DNA of 5,375 nucleotides from Chitinophagaceae bacterium (GCA_019454915.1 JACFNM010000287.1:1-5375), one strand, 5' to 3'. Positions 1 through 5,375 are shown, counted from the stretch's first letter. Numbers and translations are program-made. Notes: generated from the sequence alone by a model not told the origin.

Positions 1-28
1 GGAAGCTTTTTATAATAAGTATTTGAAT

Positions 29-42
29 ATTGATTAATCAAT
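29..42. promoter_or_regulatory. 14-bp perfect palindrome, possible operator
   Basis: ATTGATTAATCAAT reads the same on both strands and ends 24 bases before the ATG of the oxidoreductase gene. The symmetry and position would suit a dimeric regulator. It is AT-rich, and a 14-bp palindrome somewhere in 5 kb is not very unlikely by chance, so a regulatory role is only an inference. I found no clear TAnnTTTG box in positions 1-66; the true promoter may lie outside the window or the gene may be co-transcribed from upstream. Confidence 0.3.
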
Positions 43-66
43 TGCAGATATAATAAAACACGTTGT

Positions 67-1386
67 ATGAAAAATAAAAAACTCCTTTCTCTTCAAACTT
101 CACGAAGATCATTTGTAAAAAATTCTTCACTGTTGGCCGGCGGGATGCTGGCTGCTCCCATTTTGACCAGGGCCAATTATTTTTCGGGTGCGGACGACAC
201 CATTAAGATTGCGCTCATTGGATGCGGCGGACGGGGTACCGGCGCTGCCACCCAGGCTTTATCTACTAAACAAAATGTGAAGCTGGTTGCCATGGCAGAT
301 GCTTTCCAGGACAGGCTGGACAATTCATTAAAAGCCATCTCCAAAGAAATTGACGCCAGCAGGATTGATGTGCCGGAAGAAAGACGGTTTATAGGATTTG
401 AGGCTTATTTACAGGCTATTCCTTTGGCTGACGTGGTGATACTGGCAACGCCTCCCGGCTTCAGACCGATTCATTTTACGGAAGCCGTAAAGCAGAATAA
501 ACATATTTTCATGGAAAAGCCGGTGGCTACGGATCCGGCAGGTGTTCAGAAGGTATTGGCGGCAGCGGCCATTGCAAAGCAAAAGAAATTGAATGTGGTG
601 GTAGGTTTACAACGCCATTATCAAAATTCTTATCTCGAATTATATAAGCGTAAAGATGCTGTAGGCGATATTATATCGGCACAGGCCTGGTGGGATGGAG
701 ACGGCGTATGGGTGCATCCGCGCAAAGAAGGTCAAACCGAAATGGAGTACCAGATGCGTAACTGGTATTATTTTAACTGGCTTTGCGGCGATCATATCAC
801 AGAGCAGCATATTCATAACATAGATGTGGTAAACTGGTTCAAAGGTGGTTACCCGGTGAAAGCGCAAGGGATGGGAGGAAGAGAAGTAAGGACGGGTAAG
901 GATTACGGCGAAATATTTGACCATCATTATGTTGAGTTTCATTATGCAGATGGTTCTGTCCTGAACAGTCAATGCCGGCATCAGCCTAAGACAATGAGTA
1001 AAGTAGATGAGTTGGTTGTGGGAACAAAGGGAAAAATATTCATGGGTGCGGCCAACATCGTTGATCATAAAGGGAAAGTGTTATACCAGTATGACAGAAG
1101 CAAAGAAAACAATCCATATCAAACGGAACACGATGAATTGTTTGCCGCCGTTGCTAAAGGACAGTTTAAATTTGCTGACGCGGAGAATGGCGCTAAGAGT
1201 ACGATGACTTCCATTCTTGGCCGGATGGCTACTTACAGTGGTCAGGTGATCGAATGGGACAAAGCGATTAATTCCGGTATCAACCTCCAACCGGCTGAAT
1301 ATGCCTGGACAGCAACGCCACCCATTGTACCCAATGCTGACGGTTTCTATCCGGTAGCGATTCCGGGAGTTACCAGGTACGTATAG
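67..1386 (+). CDS. Tat-exported Gfo/Idh/MocA family oxidoreductase
   Basis: A 439-residue NAD(P)-dependent oxidoreductase of the Gfo/Idh/MocA superfamily, whose members usually oxidise or reduce sugars, inositols or related polyols. The N-terminus carries a twin-arginine signal: S12-R-R-S-F-V-K18, then a hydrophobic stretch at about 20-35, so the folded, cofactor-loaded enzyme is expected in the periplasm. The Rossmann fold starts at about residue 46, with the nucleotide-binding loop IGCGGRGTG at 51-59. The family motif EKP is at 150-152, preceded by the strand ending ATPP at 127-130. The C-terminal substrate domain includes GDHITEQHIHNIDVVNW at 241-257, which supplies the Asp/His region typical of the family active site. 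Presence of EKP argues against the related GH109 glycosidases. The length is normal for secreted Bacteroidota members. The ATG at 67 is chosen because the Tat motif follows directly; an A-rich tract (51-60) precedes it instead of a Shine-Dalgarno. The substrate cannot be read from the sequence. Confidence 0.93.
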   Translation: MKNKKLLSLQTSRRSFVKNSSLLAGGMLAAPILTRANYFSGADDTIKIALIGCGGRGTGAATQALSTKQNVKLVAMADAFQDRLDNSLKAISKEIDASRIDVPEERRFIGFEAYLQAIPLADVVILATPPGFRPIHFTEAVKQNKHIFMEKPVATDPAGVQKVLAAAAIAKQKKLNVVVGLQRHYQNSYLELYKRKDAVGDIISAQAWWDGDGVWVHPRKEGQTEMEYQMRNWYYFNWLCGDHITEQHIHNIDVVNWFKGGYPVKAQGMGGREVRTGKDYGEIFDHHYVEFHYADGSVLNSQCRHQPKTMSKVDELVVGTKGKIFMGAANIVDHKGKVLYQYDRSKENNPYQTEHDELFAAVAKGQFKFADAENGAKSTMTSILGRMATYSGQVIEWDKAINSGINLQPAEYAWTATPPIVPNADGFYPVAIPGVTRYV

Positions 1387-1446
1387 CATAGAGAGTGATA
1401 ATAGTGTTCTTACATAGCTGAATACATTACTTGCGGATAATGTTAT

Positions 1447-1474
1447 AAGGGATGCAGAAATGCATCCTTTTTTT
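1447..1474 (+). terminator. Rho-independent terminator of the oxidoreductase gene
   Basis: A perfect 7-bp stem GGATGCA / TGCATCC closes on a GAAA (GNRA-type) tetraloop and is followed directly by seven T residues. Flanking A residues can pair with the first Ts and lengthen the stem. It starts 60 bases after the TAG at 1384-1386, so it ends that transcript and separates it from what follows. Confidence 0.9.
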
Positions 1475-1524
1475 GGGATCATACTCCCCGGCTTCTTTTA
1501 CCGGTTAAGGAATGACTTCGGACC

Positions 1525-1921
1525 ATGCTTCTGCATTTCGGAAGATATGACTCTAATATTTATATATTAATCGGTGATAGTAAAACCGATAATAAAAGTG
1601 GTGAGGATAATCATTTTTATTTGACATATATCAACAAAAAATACACAATAAACACTACCTATTCTCGTGGTGTTGACTATCTTTGACAGACAATCCAACT
1701 GCAACGGATTAATGTTTACCTTAACCACGCAATTTTCCTTTTAAAAGCCGGCTTTCCTGACCTGTAGCTGAAATACATTCATTGCACGAAAACATATAGG
1801 CGTTAACTATAACCATTCTTATAATCCCGAATATCCTCCTTTCTTATATGGAAATGTAGTGATGAATACCGCACTTAGCTTTTCAATATCTGAGTTTGAA
1901 GCCGGGCTTTGTTCCATCTGA
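1525..1921 (+). pseudogene. Possible decayed gene, beta-barrel-like, two reading frames
   Basis: The 575-base gap between the oxidoreductase and the next gene holds no intact gene of normal size, but its forward strand reads like protein. From ATG 1525 an open stretch of 53 codons runs to a TGA at 1684-1686. It includes HFYLTYINKKYTINTTYS and then RGVDYL, with the alternating polar/aromatic pattern and N/T/Y richness of outer-membrane beta-strands. The same frame goes on as QTIQLQRINVYLNHAIFLLK to a TAG at 1765-1767. Another frame is then open from 1772 to a TGA at 1919-1921, including ARKHIGVNYNHSYNPEYPP and NTALSFSISEFEAGL. One stop and one frameshift would join these into about 130 residues. 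I cannot name a family. AT-rich spacer DNA can look like this by chance, and a short real gene at 1525-1686 is also possible (AAGGA lies 14 bases before its ATG). Confidence 0.3.
1678..1685 (+). promoter_or_regulatory. TATCTTTG, match to Bacteroidota -7 box
   Basis: TATCTTTG matches the TAnnTTTG -7 element used by the Bacteroidota primary sigma factor. No TTG/TTTG -33 element sits at a usual distance upstream, and the box is 276 bases before the next ATG (1962), so it would imply a long leader. It also lies inside the coding-like stretch described for this gap. It is the only exact match I found between 1387 and 1961 and so the best promoter candidate for the 1962-2384 gene, but a weak one. 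Confidence 0.25.
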
Positions 1922-1961
1922 TTAACAAATTAGATTTTACCACCTCGAAAACTCTGGAAAG

Positions 1962-2384
1962 ATGAAAAAATTATGGGTACTCATTTATATAGCCGCTATG
2001 ACATTTTTGTTTGGATACGCAAAGGCAATGGTTTGCCCGGTAGTATCCCCTTCTCCGGAAGGAAGTGAGCTGAGCGTGGGAAAATATGTATCGGTGGATT
2101 TTGAACGGATTAGCGCTACTGTATCAGACAATAAAGTGGAAATTAAATGGTCCACCCTGAAGGAAACCAATAATAAGCAGTTTGAGATTCAACGGAGCCT
2201 GGACGGGCTTACTTTTAAAACGATTGCTTTGTTGTTCACCCTTGAAGACAGTTATGAAATTAAGCATTATACATTTATAGATGAACTGAAAGGTGTTGAG
2301 GAGAAGCAATTAGCTTACAGGATTAAGCAGGTGGATACAGTCGAAGTTTCATCTTACAGTATTGTGGTGTCGGCATCAAGATGA
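1962..2384 (+). CDS. Small secreted protein with a fibronectin-like beta-sandwich domain
   Basis: A 140-residue protein of unknown function. Residues 1-22 form a Sec signal peptide: MKK, a hydrophobic core and an AKA cleavage site after A22. The nearby Cys25 does not sit in a lipobox, so a lipoprotein is unlikely. Residues about 46-138 match the fibronectin type III-like module common in Bacteroidota secreted proteins: VEIKWSTLKETNNKQFEIQR at 59-78, SLDG at 79-82, then YTFID at 103-107 and YRIKQVD at 119-125, ending in SYSIVV. In larger proteins this module usually lies just before a T9SS sorting domain. Here the protein ends at the module with no sorting domain, so it probably stays in the periplasm or relies on a partner for further export. 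The ATG at 1962 is supported by the signal peptide; a purine run (GGAAAG) touches the ATG, too close for a normal Shine-Dalgarno. A terminator follows, so it is probably monocistronic. The general class is clear; the role is not. Confidence 0.8.
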   Translation: MKKLWVLIYIAAMTFLFGYAKAMVCPVVSPSPEGSELSVGKYVSVDFERISATVSDNKVEIKWSTLKETNNKQFEIQRSLDGLTFKTIALLFTLEDSYEIKHYTFIDELKGVEEKQLAYRIKQVDTVEVSSYSIVVSASR

Positions 2385-2431
2385 CGCCGACCGGAAAGAG
2401 TTTATAGAGGTTGTGAAATTCCTAATTGGAA

Positions 2432-2457
2432 TGAGGCCCCTTGTCTAAGGGGCCTTA
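2432..2457 (+). terminator. Strong hairpin terminator after the first small secreted protein
   Basis: A perfect 9-bp GC-rich stem AGGCCCCTT (2434-2442) / AAGGGGCCT (2447-2455) has a GTCT loop, extended by a G-T and a T-A pair at its base. It begins 47 bases after the stop codon at 2382-2384. The tail TTAAATTAAG is AT-rich without a long T run, which weakens but does not exclude intrinsic termination. Confidence 0.75.
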
Positions 2458-2482
2458 AATTAAGCAAATGCTGAGCGGTATC

Positions 2483-2526
2483 TACTTCGAAAGGTCTGCC
2501 TTACCATGGCGGCTCCCGCCGAAGTA
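2483..2526. other. Foldable inverted-repeat cluster (possible three-way junction)
   Basis: An outer pair TACTTC (2483-2488) / GAAGTA (2521-2526) encloses two small hairpins: AAGG (2491-2494) / CCTT (2499-2502) with a TCTG loop, and GGCGG (2508-2512) / CCGCC (2516-2520) with a CTC loop. Together they could fold as a compact three-armed structure. The element lies after the terminator of the preceding gene and before the -7 boxes of the next, so only read-through or an unseen promoter would transcribe it. It resembles no RNA family I can name and could equally be a DNA-level repeat or chance. Confidence 0.25.
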
Positions 2527-2547
2527 CATGCCCTCTTACTATATAAT

Positions 2548-2573
2548 TATTTTTGATCGGTTCCGTATTTTTG
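2548..2573 (+). promoter_or_regulatory. Two tandem TATTTTTG -7 boxes upstream of the second secreted protein
   Basis: TATTTTTG occurs at 2548-2555 and again at 2566-2573, both exact matches to the Bacteroidota -7 consensus TAnnTTTG. Neither has a clear TTG/TTTG -33 element at the usual distance. Either would give a leader of roughly 115-135 bases before the ATG at 2693. The segment is AT-rich, so one of the two may be a chance match. Confidence 0.4.
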
Positions 2574-2692
2574 AAAAATCATTCATTAGTCTCTTACCCC
2601 TATTCCTCCAATTTCTATCTCCTTTGGCAAAAACCGGGTACCTGGAAATGCTCTGGTAGTGATCTGCCATTCAACAACTAAAGCACGAGACA

Positions 2693-3385
2693 ATGAAAAG
2701 GGTTATCAAAATCTTTCAATTATTAGTTTGTACCGGAGTGATGGGATTAGTATCTGCACCCGCTTTGCAGGCTCATGCCGGCTTTACACAATTCATACCA
2801 TGCGGCGAAAAGATACAGGATCCGCCAGCAAAAATAGAAGTGTTGTCGTTTAACGGTTTGGCAACGCCGGATAATAAATCCATTGATCTTTTTTGTAAAA
2901 TAAAAGGAAACTGTTGCTATAATATCATTGTAGAGCGCAGTAGCAACGGGAAACGCTATACTCCCATCGCCACAATTTCTGACGATAAACACATCGGAGA
3001 GTTTGCCCTGCCGGACGGGAAGCCGAATCGTTTTACCAATTATTACCGGCTGAAAATGGTGGATAACCGGGGGAATATCCAGTATTCAAAAACGATGGTG
3101 GTGCAATTATATAAGTCAGATGACCTGTCCATGGTCAGCGTTACGCCTAATACGGCTTTGCAGGATATTCATGTGAATGTACAATTGAAAAACCGGTCTT
3201 ATATTGTTATGAAGGTTACCGATGAAAATGGAAAGGAGATTCTGAAAAAGAAGGGTGTTGGCCTGGAAGGATTAAACACTTATGAATTGGAGAAGACCGG
3301 TCAGATGATTCCGGGGAACTATTTGCTGGAGGTGCTTGTTAACAGTAAGGATTTACTCTCAATACCCTTAATCAAAAAAGGGTAA
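2693..3385 (+). CDS. Secreted protein with a T9SS C-terminal sorting domain
   Basis: A 230-residue secreted protein of unknown function. Residues 1-29 form a Sec signal peptide (MKRVIK, hydrophobic core 7-22, cleavage near LQA27 or AHA29). Residues about 48-140 are a beta-sandwich like the fibronectin-like module of the gene before it, with VERSSNG at 80-86, YYRLKMVDNRGNIQYS at 117-132 and a closing MVVQL strand; the usual W-S-T...E-N-N part is replaced by a cysteine-bearing stretch (C68, C74, C75). Residues about 147-230 fit a type A T9SS sorting domain: V-T-P-N at 150-153, IVMKVTDENGKEI at 171-183, PGNYLLEVLV at 207-216 and the end PLIKKG. The Por/T9SS machinery recognises such domains and exports the protein across the outer membrane, usually attaching it to the surface. 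The ATG at 2693 is set by the signal peptide; there is no clear Shine-Dalgarno. No catalytic motif is visible, so an adhesive or structural role is only a guess. Confidence 0.85.
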   Translation: MKRVIKIFQLLVCTGVMGLVSAPALQAHAGFTQFIPCGEKIQDPPAKIEVLSFNGLATPDNKSIDLFCKIKGNCCYNIIVERSSNGKRYTPIATISDDKHIGEFALPDGKPNRFTNYYRLKMVDNRGNIQYSKTMVVQLYKSDDLSMVSVTPNTALQDIHVNVQLKNRSYIVMKVTDENGKEILKKKGVGLEGLNTYELEKTGQMIPGNYLLEVLVNSKDLLSIPLIKKG

Positions 3386-3399
3386 TGGTATCAACAGGA

Positions 3400-3440
3400 G
3401 GCAAGGCATCCCTTTGAAATAGTAAGCAGGATGCCTTGTC
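3400..3440 (+). terminator. Long hairpin after the T9SS-sorted protein, probable terminator
   Basis: GGCAAGGCATCC (3400-3411) pairs with GGATGCCTTGTC (3429-3440) over 12 bp with one G-T pair and a 17-base loop. It starts 14 bases after the TAA at 3383-3385. The sequence beyond it is T-rich (TCTATTTATTTTG) but not an immediate T run, so it may be an imperfect intrinsic terminator or a 3'-end stabilising hairpin. Confidence 0.55.
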
Positions 3441-3518
3441 ATCCGTCTATTTATTTTGTCCCTCTTTTTGTTATTTACAGGAGTGAAGCATTGTCCCTCA
3501 ACTATCTTCAGATTAGGG

Positions 3519-3526
3519 TATTTTTG
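3519..3526 (+). promoter_or_regulatory. TATTTTTG -7 box of the deacetylase gene
   Basis: TATTTTTG is an exact TAnnTTTG match ending 29 bases before the ATG at 3556, which implies a leader of about 20-25 bases. A TTG at 3491-3493 could be the -33 element, though the 25-base spacing is somewhat long. The box overlaps an in-frame GTG at 3526-3528, so a transcript from this promoter would not contain that GTG. This supports the ATG at 3556 as the start. Confidence 0.55.
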
Positions 3527-3555
3527 TGCCGCTGTTTTCAAAGAACGCTCCTGCT

Positions 3556-4461
3556 ATGTTTTATATCGCTTTTGATCCCGTTTATAACCATCCGTTGCCC
3601 GAAGGTCATCGTTTCCCTATGCTGAAGTATGAGTTGATCCCAGGGCAATTATTGTACGAGGGAACCATTACCGCTGAGCATCTCTTTCAGCCTCAGGTAT
3701 GCCCGGATGAGTGGATATTACTCACGCATGACAAGGATTATCTGAATAAATTAAAAAATCAAACCCTGAGCGCACGGGAACAACGGCAAATCGGCTTCCC
3801 GCAATCGAAGGAACTTACCCACAGAGAGTTGGTAATCATGCAGGGTACAATTGATTGCTGCCATGCCGCGCTTCAATCCGGGATTGCTTTAAACGTAGCC
3901 GGGGGTACACATCATGCTTTTCGGGACCGGGGCGAAGGTTTTTGCCTGTTGAATGACTTTGCCATTGCTGCCAATTACCTGCTTCACCGGCGTTTAGCGC
4001 AAAAAATTTTGATTGTTGATTTGGATGTCCATCAGGGAAACGGGACGGCTAAAATATTTGAACAGGAAGATCGCGTGTTTACTTTCAGCATGCATGGGGC
4101 GCATAATTATCCTTTCAAAAAAGAAAAAAGTGATTTGGACGTTCCGCTCGAAGACAATACGGAAGACGGGACCTATTTAAGGATATTGAATCAATCTTTA
4201 GAGCAATTATTGCCCGACGTGAACCCGGATATTGTATTCTATCTTTCCGGTGTGGATGTATTAGAAACGGATAAATTCGGGAAACTCCGGATCACGCCTG
4301 AGGGGTGTAAGCAACGGGATCAAATTGTTTTTGAAAGATTGTATGCGCAGCGGATCCCTTGTGTGGTAGCGATGGGTGGCGGATATTCAGAGGATATAAA
4401 AATAATTACCGAAGCCCATTGCAATACTTTCAGGGTAGCTAAATCCGTATATGGATATTAG
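3556..4461 (+). CDS. Zinc-dependent deacetylase, histone deacetylase superfamily (class IV / HDAC11-like)
   Basis: A 301-residue single-domain cytoplasmic deacetylase of the arginase/HDAC fold, normal length for bacterial members. All active-site landmarks are present: the charge-relay histidines in GGTHHA (H119, H120), zinc ligands D157 and H159 in DLDVHQGNG, the third ligand D234 in SGVDVLETD, and Y277 in GGGY. DRGEGFC (124-130), the YPF segment (185-187) and LPDVNPDIVFY (219-229) most resemble the HDAC11-like clade. The likely reaction is hydrolysis of an acyl-amide, such as acyl-lysine or a small acetylated amine; human HDAC11 is chiefly a long-chain fatty-acyl-lysine hydrolase, but the bacterial substrate cannot be deduced here. 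An in-frame GTG at 3526 would add ten residues, but it lies inside the -7 box, and the conserved start FYIAFDPVYNHPLPEGHRFP follows ATG 3556 directly. CAAAGAA at 3539-3545 is only a weak ribosome-binding candidate. The next gene converges on it 92 bases downstream. Confidence 0.92.
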   Translation: MFYIAFDPVYNHPLPEGHRFPMLKYELIPGQLLYEGTITAEHLFQPQVCPDEWILLTHDKDYLNKLKNQTLSAREQRQIGFPQSKELTHRELVIMQGTIDCCHAALQSGIALNVAGGTHHAFRDRGEGFCLLNDFAIAANYLLHRRLAQKILIVDLDVHQGNGTAKIFEQEDRVFTFSMHGAHNYPFKKEKSDLDVPLEDNTEDGTYLRILNQSLEQLLPDVNPDIVFYLSGVDVLETDKFGKLRITPEGCKQRDQIVFERLYAQRIPCVVAMGGGYSEDIKIITEAHCNTFRVAKSVYGY

Positions 4462-4501
4462 CCGGTCCCCGCGGATTTTTGTCAGAGGCTTGTGTTGGCA
4501 C

Positions 4502-4548
4502 CGGAACAGGCGGATAAACCCGTACAAGGGAGTAGCGAAAGCGTTCCG
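4502..4548. terminator. Possible bidirectional hairpin between convergent genes
   Basis: CGGAAC (4502-4507) can pair with GTTCCG (4543-4548), and inside the loop CCC and GGG flank GTACAA and can form a small inner hairpin. The position between the convergent deacetylase and homoserine dehydrogenase genes fits a shared terminator. The stem is short, the loop long and no T run follows on either strand, so support is weak. Confidence 0.22.
4513..4527 (+). repeat. 15-base direct repeat, copy 1 (intergenic)
   Basis: GATAAACCCGTACAA lies between the convergent genes and recurs exactly at 4790-4804 inside homoserine dehydrogenase, where the complementary strand encodes part of FVRVYL. This copy sits 26 bases beyond the stop of that gene. 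The flanks do not match, so it could be a remnant of a small duplication or coincidence. Confidence 0.4.
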
Positions 4549-4553
4549 ATTAC

Positions 4554-5375
4554 TTAGTCTATGACCCCGGCAAGTTCCAGGCTCTTCTTTTTCAATTTTC
4601 TGATTTCAATGTCTTCGATGATGGGGTTGGGAGTCAGAATGAGAGAAATATCATTTTCTTTCCACCACTTGTCATTCTTAAGATTGCTGAAGTGCAATAC
4701 GCCGGTGAGGTATTTTCTTTCGCCGGCATGCCATTCTTCAATCCATTCAAATTTTTCACGCGGGATTATTTTCCACTCGTCGAAGCTGAGATAAACCCGT
4801 ACAAAAAAATCGTTGGTAAGCTCGGAGGGAGTGTGGTAGTATAGTTTTTTGTATTCGTAACGATAACCGTATCTTAATGCTGAGATATCGCTTAGTACGG
4901 CTGATGCGGTTGGGAAGCTACCGGCGCCCTTTCCGTAAAAAAACTGCCGGTCTGCAAAACTGCTTTCAATAACCACGCCGTTAAACTCGTTTTTAACAAA
5001 AGCCAGGGGGTCGTCGTGCGTAACAAACTGGGGCAGAACGAAGGCGGCTACTTTTCCGTTGTGTAGTTTTTTTGCCTGGGCTACCAGTTTAATTTCATAA
5101 TTCTTTTCACGCGCTACCACGGCATCGCTCAGTTGAATATTCTGAATACCGTTGAATACAATATTTTCGGGTTTTTCTACGATGCCATAAGCATGTGTCA
5201 GCAGGAAGGTCCATTTGTTTAAGGCATCCCAGCCTTCCACATCCAATGACGGGTCGGATTCGGCAAATCCCAATTGCTGCGCAAGTATTAATGCCTGTTT
5301 AAAATCCAGTTTCTCCTCAAACATTTTTGTAAGGATGAAATTGGTGGAGCCATTCACGATTGCCTGGATGGAGTG
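4554..5375 (-). CDS. hom: Homoserine dehydrogenase (partial, N-terminus outside window)
   Basis: The C-terminal 273 residues of homoserine dehydrogenase, which reduces L-aspartate 4-semialdehyde to L-homoserine with NAD(P)H in the cytoplasm, the branch point to threonine and methionine. The reading frame is open to the window edge, with HSIQAI before VNGSTNFIL, so the gene continues beyond 5375 and the missing part should be the NAD(P)-binding domain. Numbering from the edge, the signature NGSTNFIL is at 8-15; GFAESDPSLDVEGWDALNKW at 36-55 carries the expected catalytic residues E39, D50 and K54; and GKGAGSFPTASAVLSD is at 148-163. About 100 residues follow the catalytic domain. NDFFVRVYLSF (188-198) onward looks like a small alpha/beta domain at the place where ACT domains often occur, but I cannot confirm an ACT fold. 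There is no aspartokinase part in what is visible, and the protein ends normally at TAA (4554-4556). It may sit with methionine or threonine genes beyond the window, which cannot be seen. Confidence 0.93.
   Translation of the reverse strand, partial: HSIQAIVNGSTNFILTKMFEEKLDFKQALILAQQLGFAESDPSLDVEGWDALNKWTFLLTHAYGIVEKPENIVFNGIQNIQLSDAVVAREKNYEIKLVAQAKKLHNGKVAAFVLPQFVTHDDPLAFVKNEFNGVVIESSFADRQFFYGKGAGSFPTASAVLSDISALRYGYRYEYKKLYYHTPSELTNDFFVRVYLSFDEWKIIPREKFEWIEEWHAGERKYLTGVLHFSNLKNDKWWKENDISLILTPNPIIEDIEIRKLKKKSLELAGVID
4790..4804 (+). repeat. 15-base direct repeat, copy 2 (inside homoserine dehydrogenase)
   Basis: This is the second exact copy of GATAAACCCGTACAA. It is under coding constraint here, so it is more likely the source than the product if the pair arose by duplication. 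Confidence 0.4.

Noticed and set aside
640..1068. Minus-strand open frame of 142 codons
   Set aside because: It lies wholly within the oxidoreductase gene on the opposite strand. Its translation is rich in His, Cys and Met, without domain-like patterns, whereas the plus strand encodes a clear family member.
67..1386. Reading the oxidoreductase as a GH109 glycosidase
   Set aside because: GH109 enzymes share the fold and often a Tat signal, but they lack the EKP motif that is intact here at 150-152.
1081..1482. Minus-strand open frame of 133 codons
   Set aside because: It is antisense to the oxidoreductase gene and reads through its terminator hairpin, with no recognisable motif or start signal.
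1570..1590. Inverted repeat ATCGGT...ACCGAT with a 9-base loop
   Set aside because: The stem is only 6 bp, no T run follows, it lies inside the coding-like stretch and it has no link to a promoter or gene end.
2468..2659. Plus-strand open frame of 63 codons in the gap between the two secreted proteins
   Set aside because: It covers inverted repeats and two promoter-like boxes, and its translation shows no signal peptide or protein-like pattern.
2659..2853. Plus-strand open frame of 64 codons overlapping the start of the T9SS-sorted protein
   Set aside because: It is out of frame with the well-supported signal peptide of the 2693-3385 gene and has no features of its own.
3431..3625. Plus-strand open frame of 64 codons before the deacetylase
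   Set aside because: It starts inside the hairpin after the T9SS-sorted protein and runs out of frame into the deacetylase. Its hydrophobic look comes from the T-rich spacer.
4561..4794. Plus-strand open frame of 77 codons opposite the end of homoserine dehydrogenase
   Set aside because: It is antisense to a conserved gene, Ser/Phe-rich, and has no motif.

Overview
The window looks like an ordinary chromosomal segment of a Bacteroidota bacterium, most likely Chitinophagaceae or a close relative. Three kinds of evidence support this: (i) small secreted proteins with the fibronectin-like 'WST.xETNN..F.IQRS.DG ... YRIKQVD' pattern, one ending in a type IX secretion (T9SS) C-terminal sorting domain; (ii) a Tat-exported Gfo/Idh/MocA oxidoreductase; (iii) several exact matches to the Bacteroidota -7 promoter element TAnnTTTG, with gene starts that lack a clear Shine-Dalgarno. 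The assignment is inferred from protein style only.

Layout. 1-66: short leader with a 14-bp perfect palindrome. 67-1386 (+): Tat-signal Gfo/Idh/MocA oxidoreductase, closed by a strong intrinsic terminator at 1447-1474. 1475-1961: a long gap with no intact gene. Its forward strand reads like protein in two stretches broken by stops and a frame change (1525-1767, then 1772-1921), so it may hold a decayed gene. 1962-2384 (+): small secreted fibronectin-like protein with its own terminator (2432-2457). 2385-2692: foldable inverted repeats and two TATTTTTG boxes. 2693-3385 (+): a second secreted protein of the same general type, with a T9SS sorting domain and a hairpin after its stop. 3556-4461 (+): complete zinc-dependent deacetylase of the histone deacetylase superfamily, HDAC11-like (class IV). 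A -7 box just upstream decides its start. 4554-5375 (-): homoserine dehydrogenase, missing its N-terminal NAD(P)-binding part because the window ends; it converges on the deacetylase gene.

The genes do not form an obvious pathway. Most appear to be separate transcription units, each with its own promoter-like box or terminator. The two secreted proteins are the only pair with a visible relationship. I see no RNA gene, CRISPR array, insertion sequence, phage gene or defence system. Nothing here amounts to a convincing new biological system; the most interesting points are the coding-like debris in the 1.5-1.9 kb gap and the paired secreted proteins.
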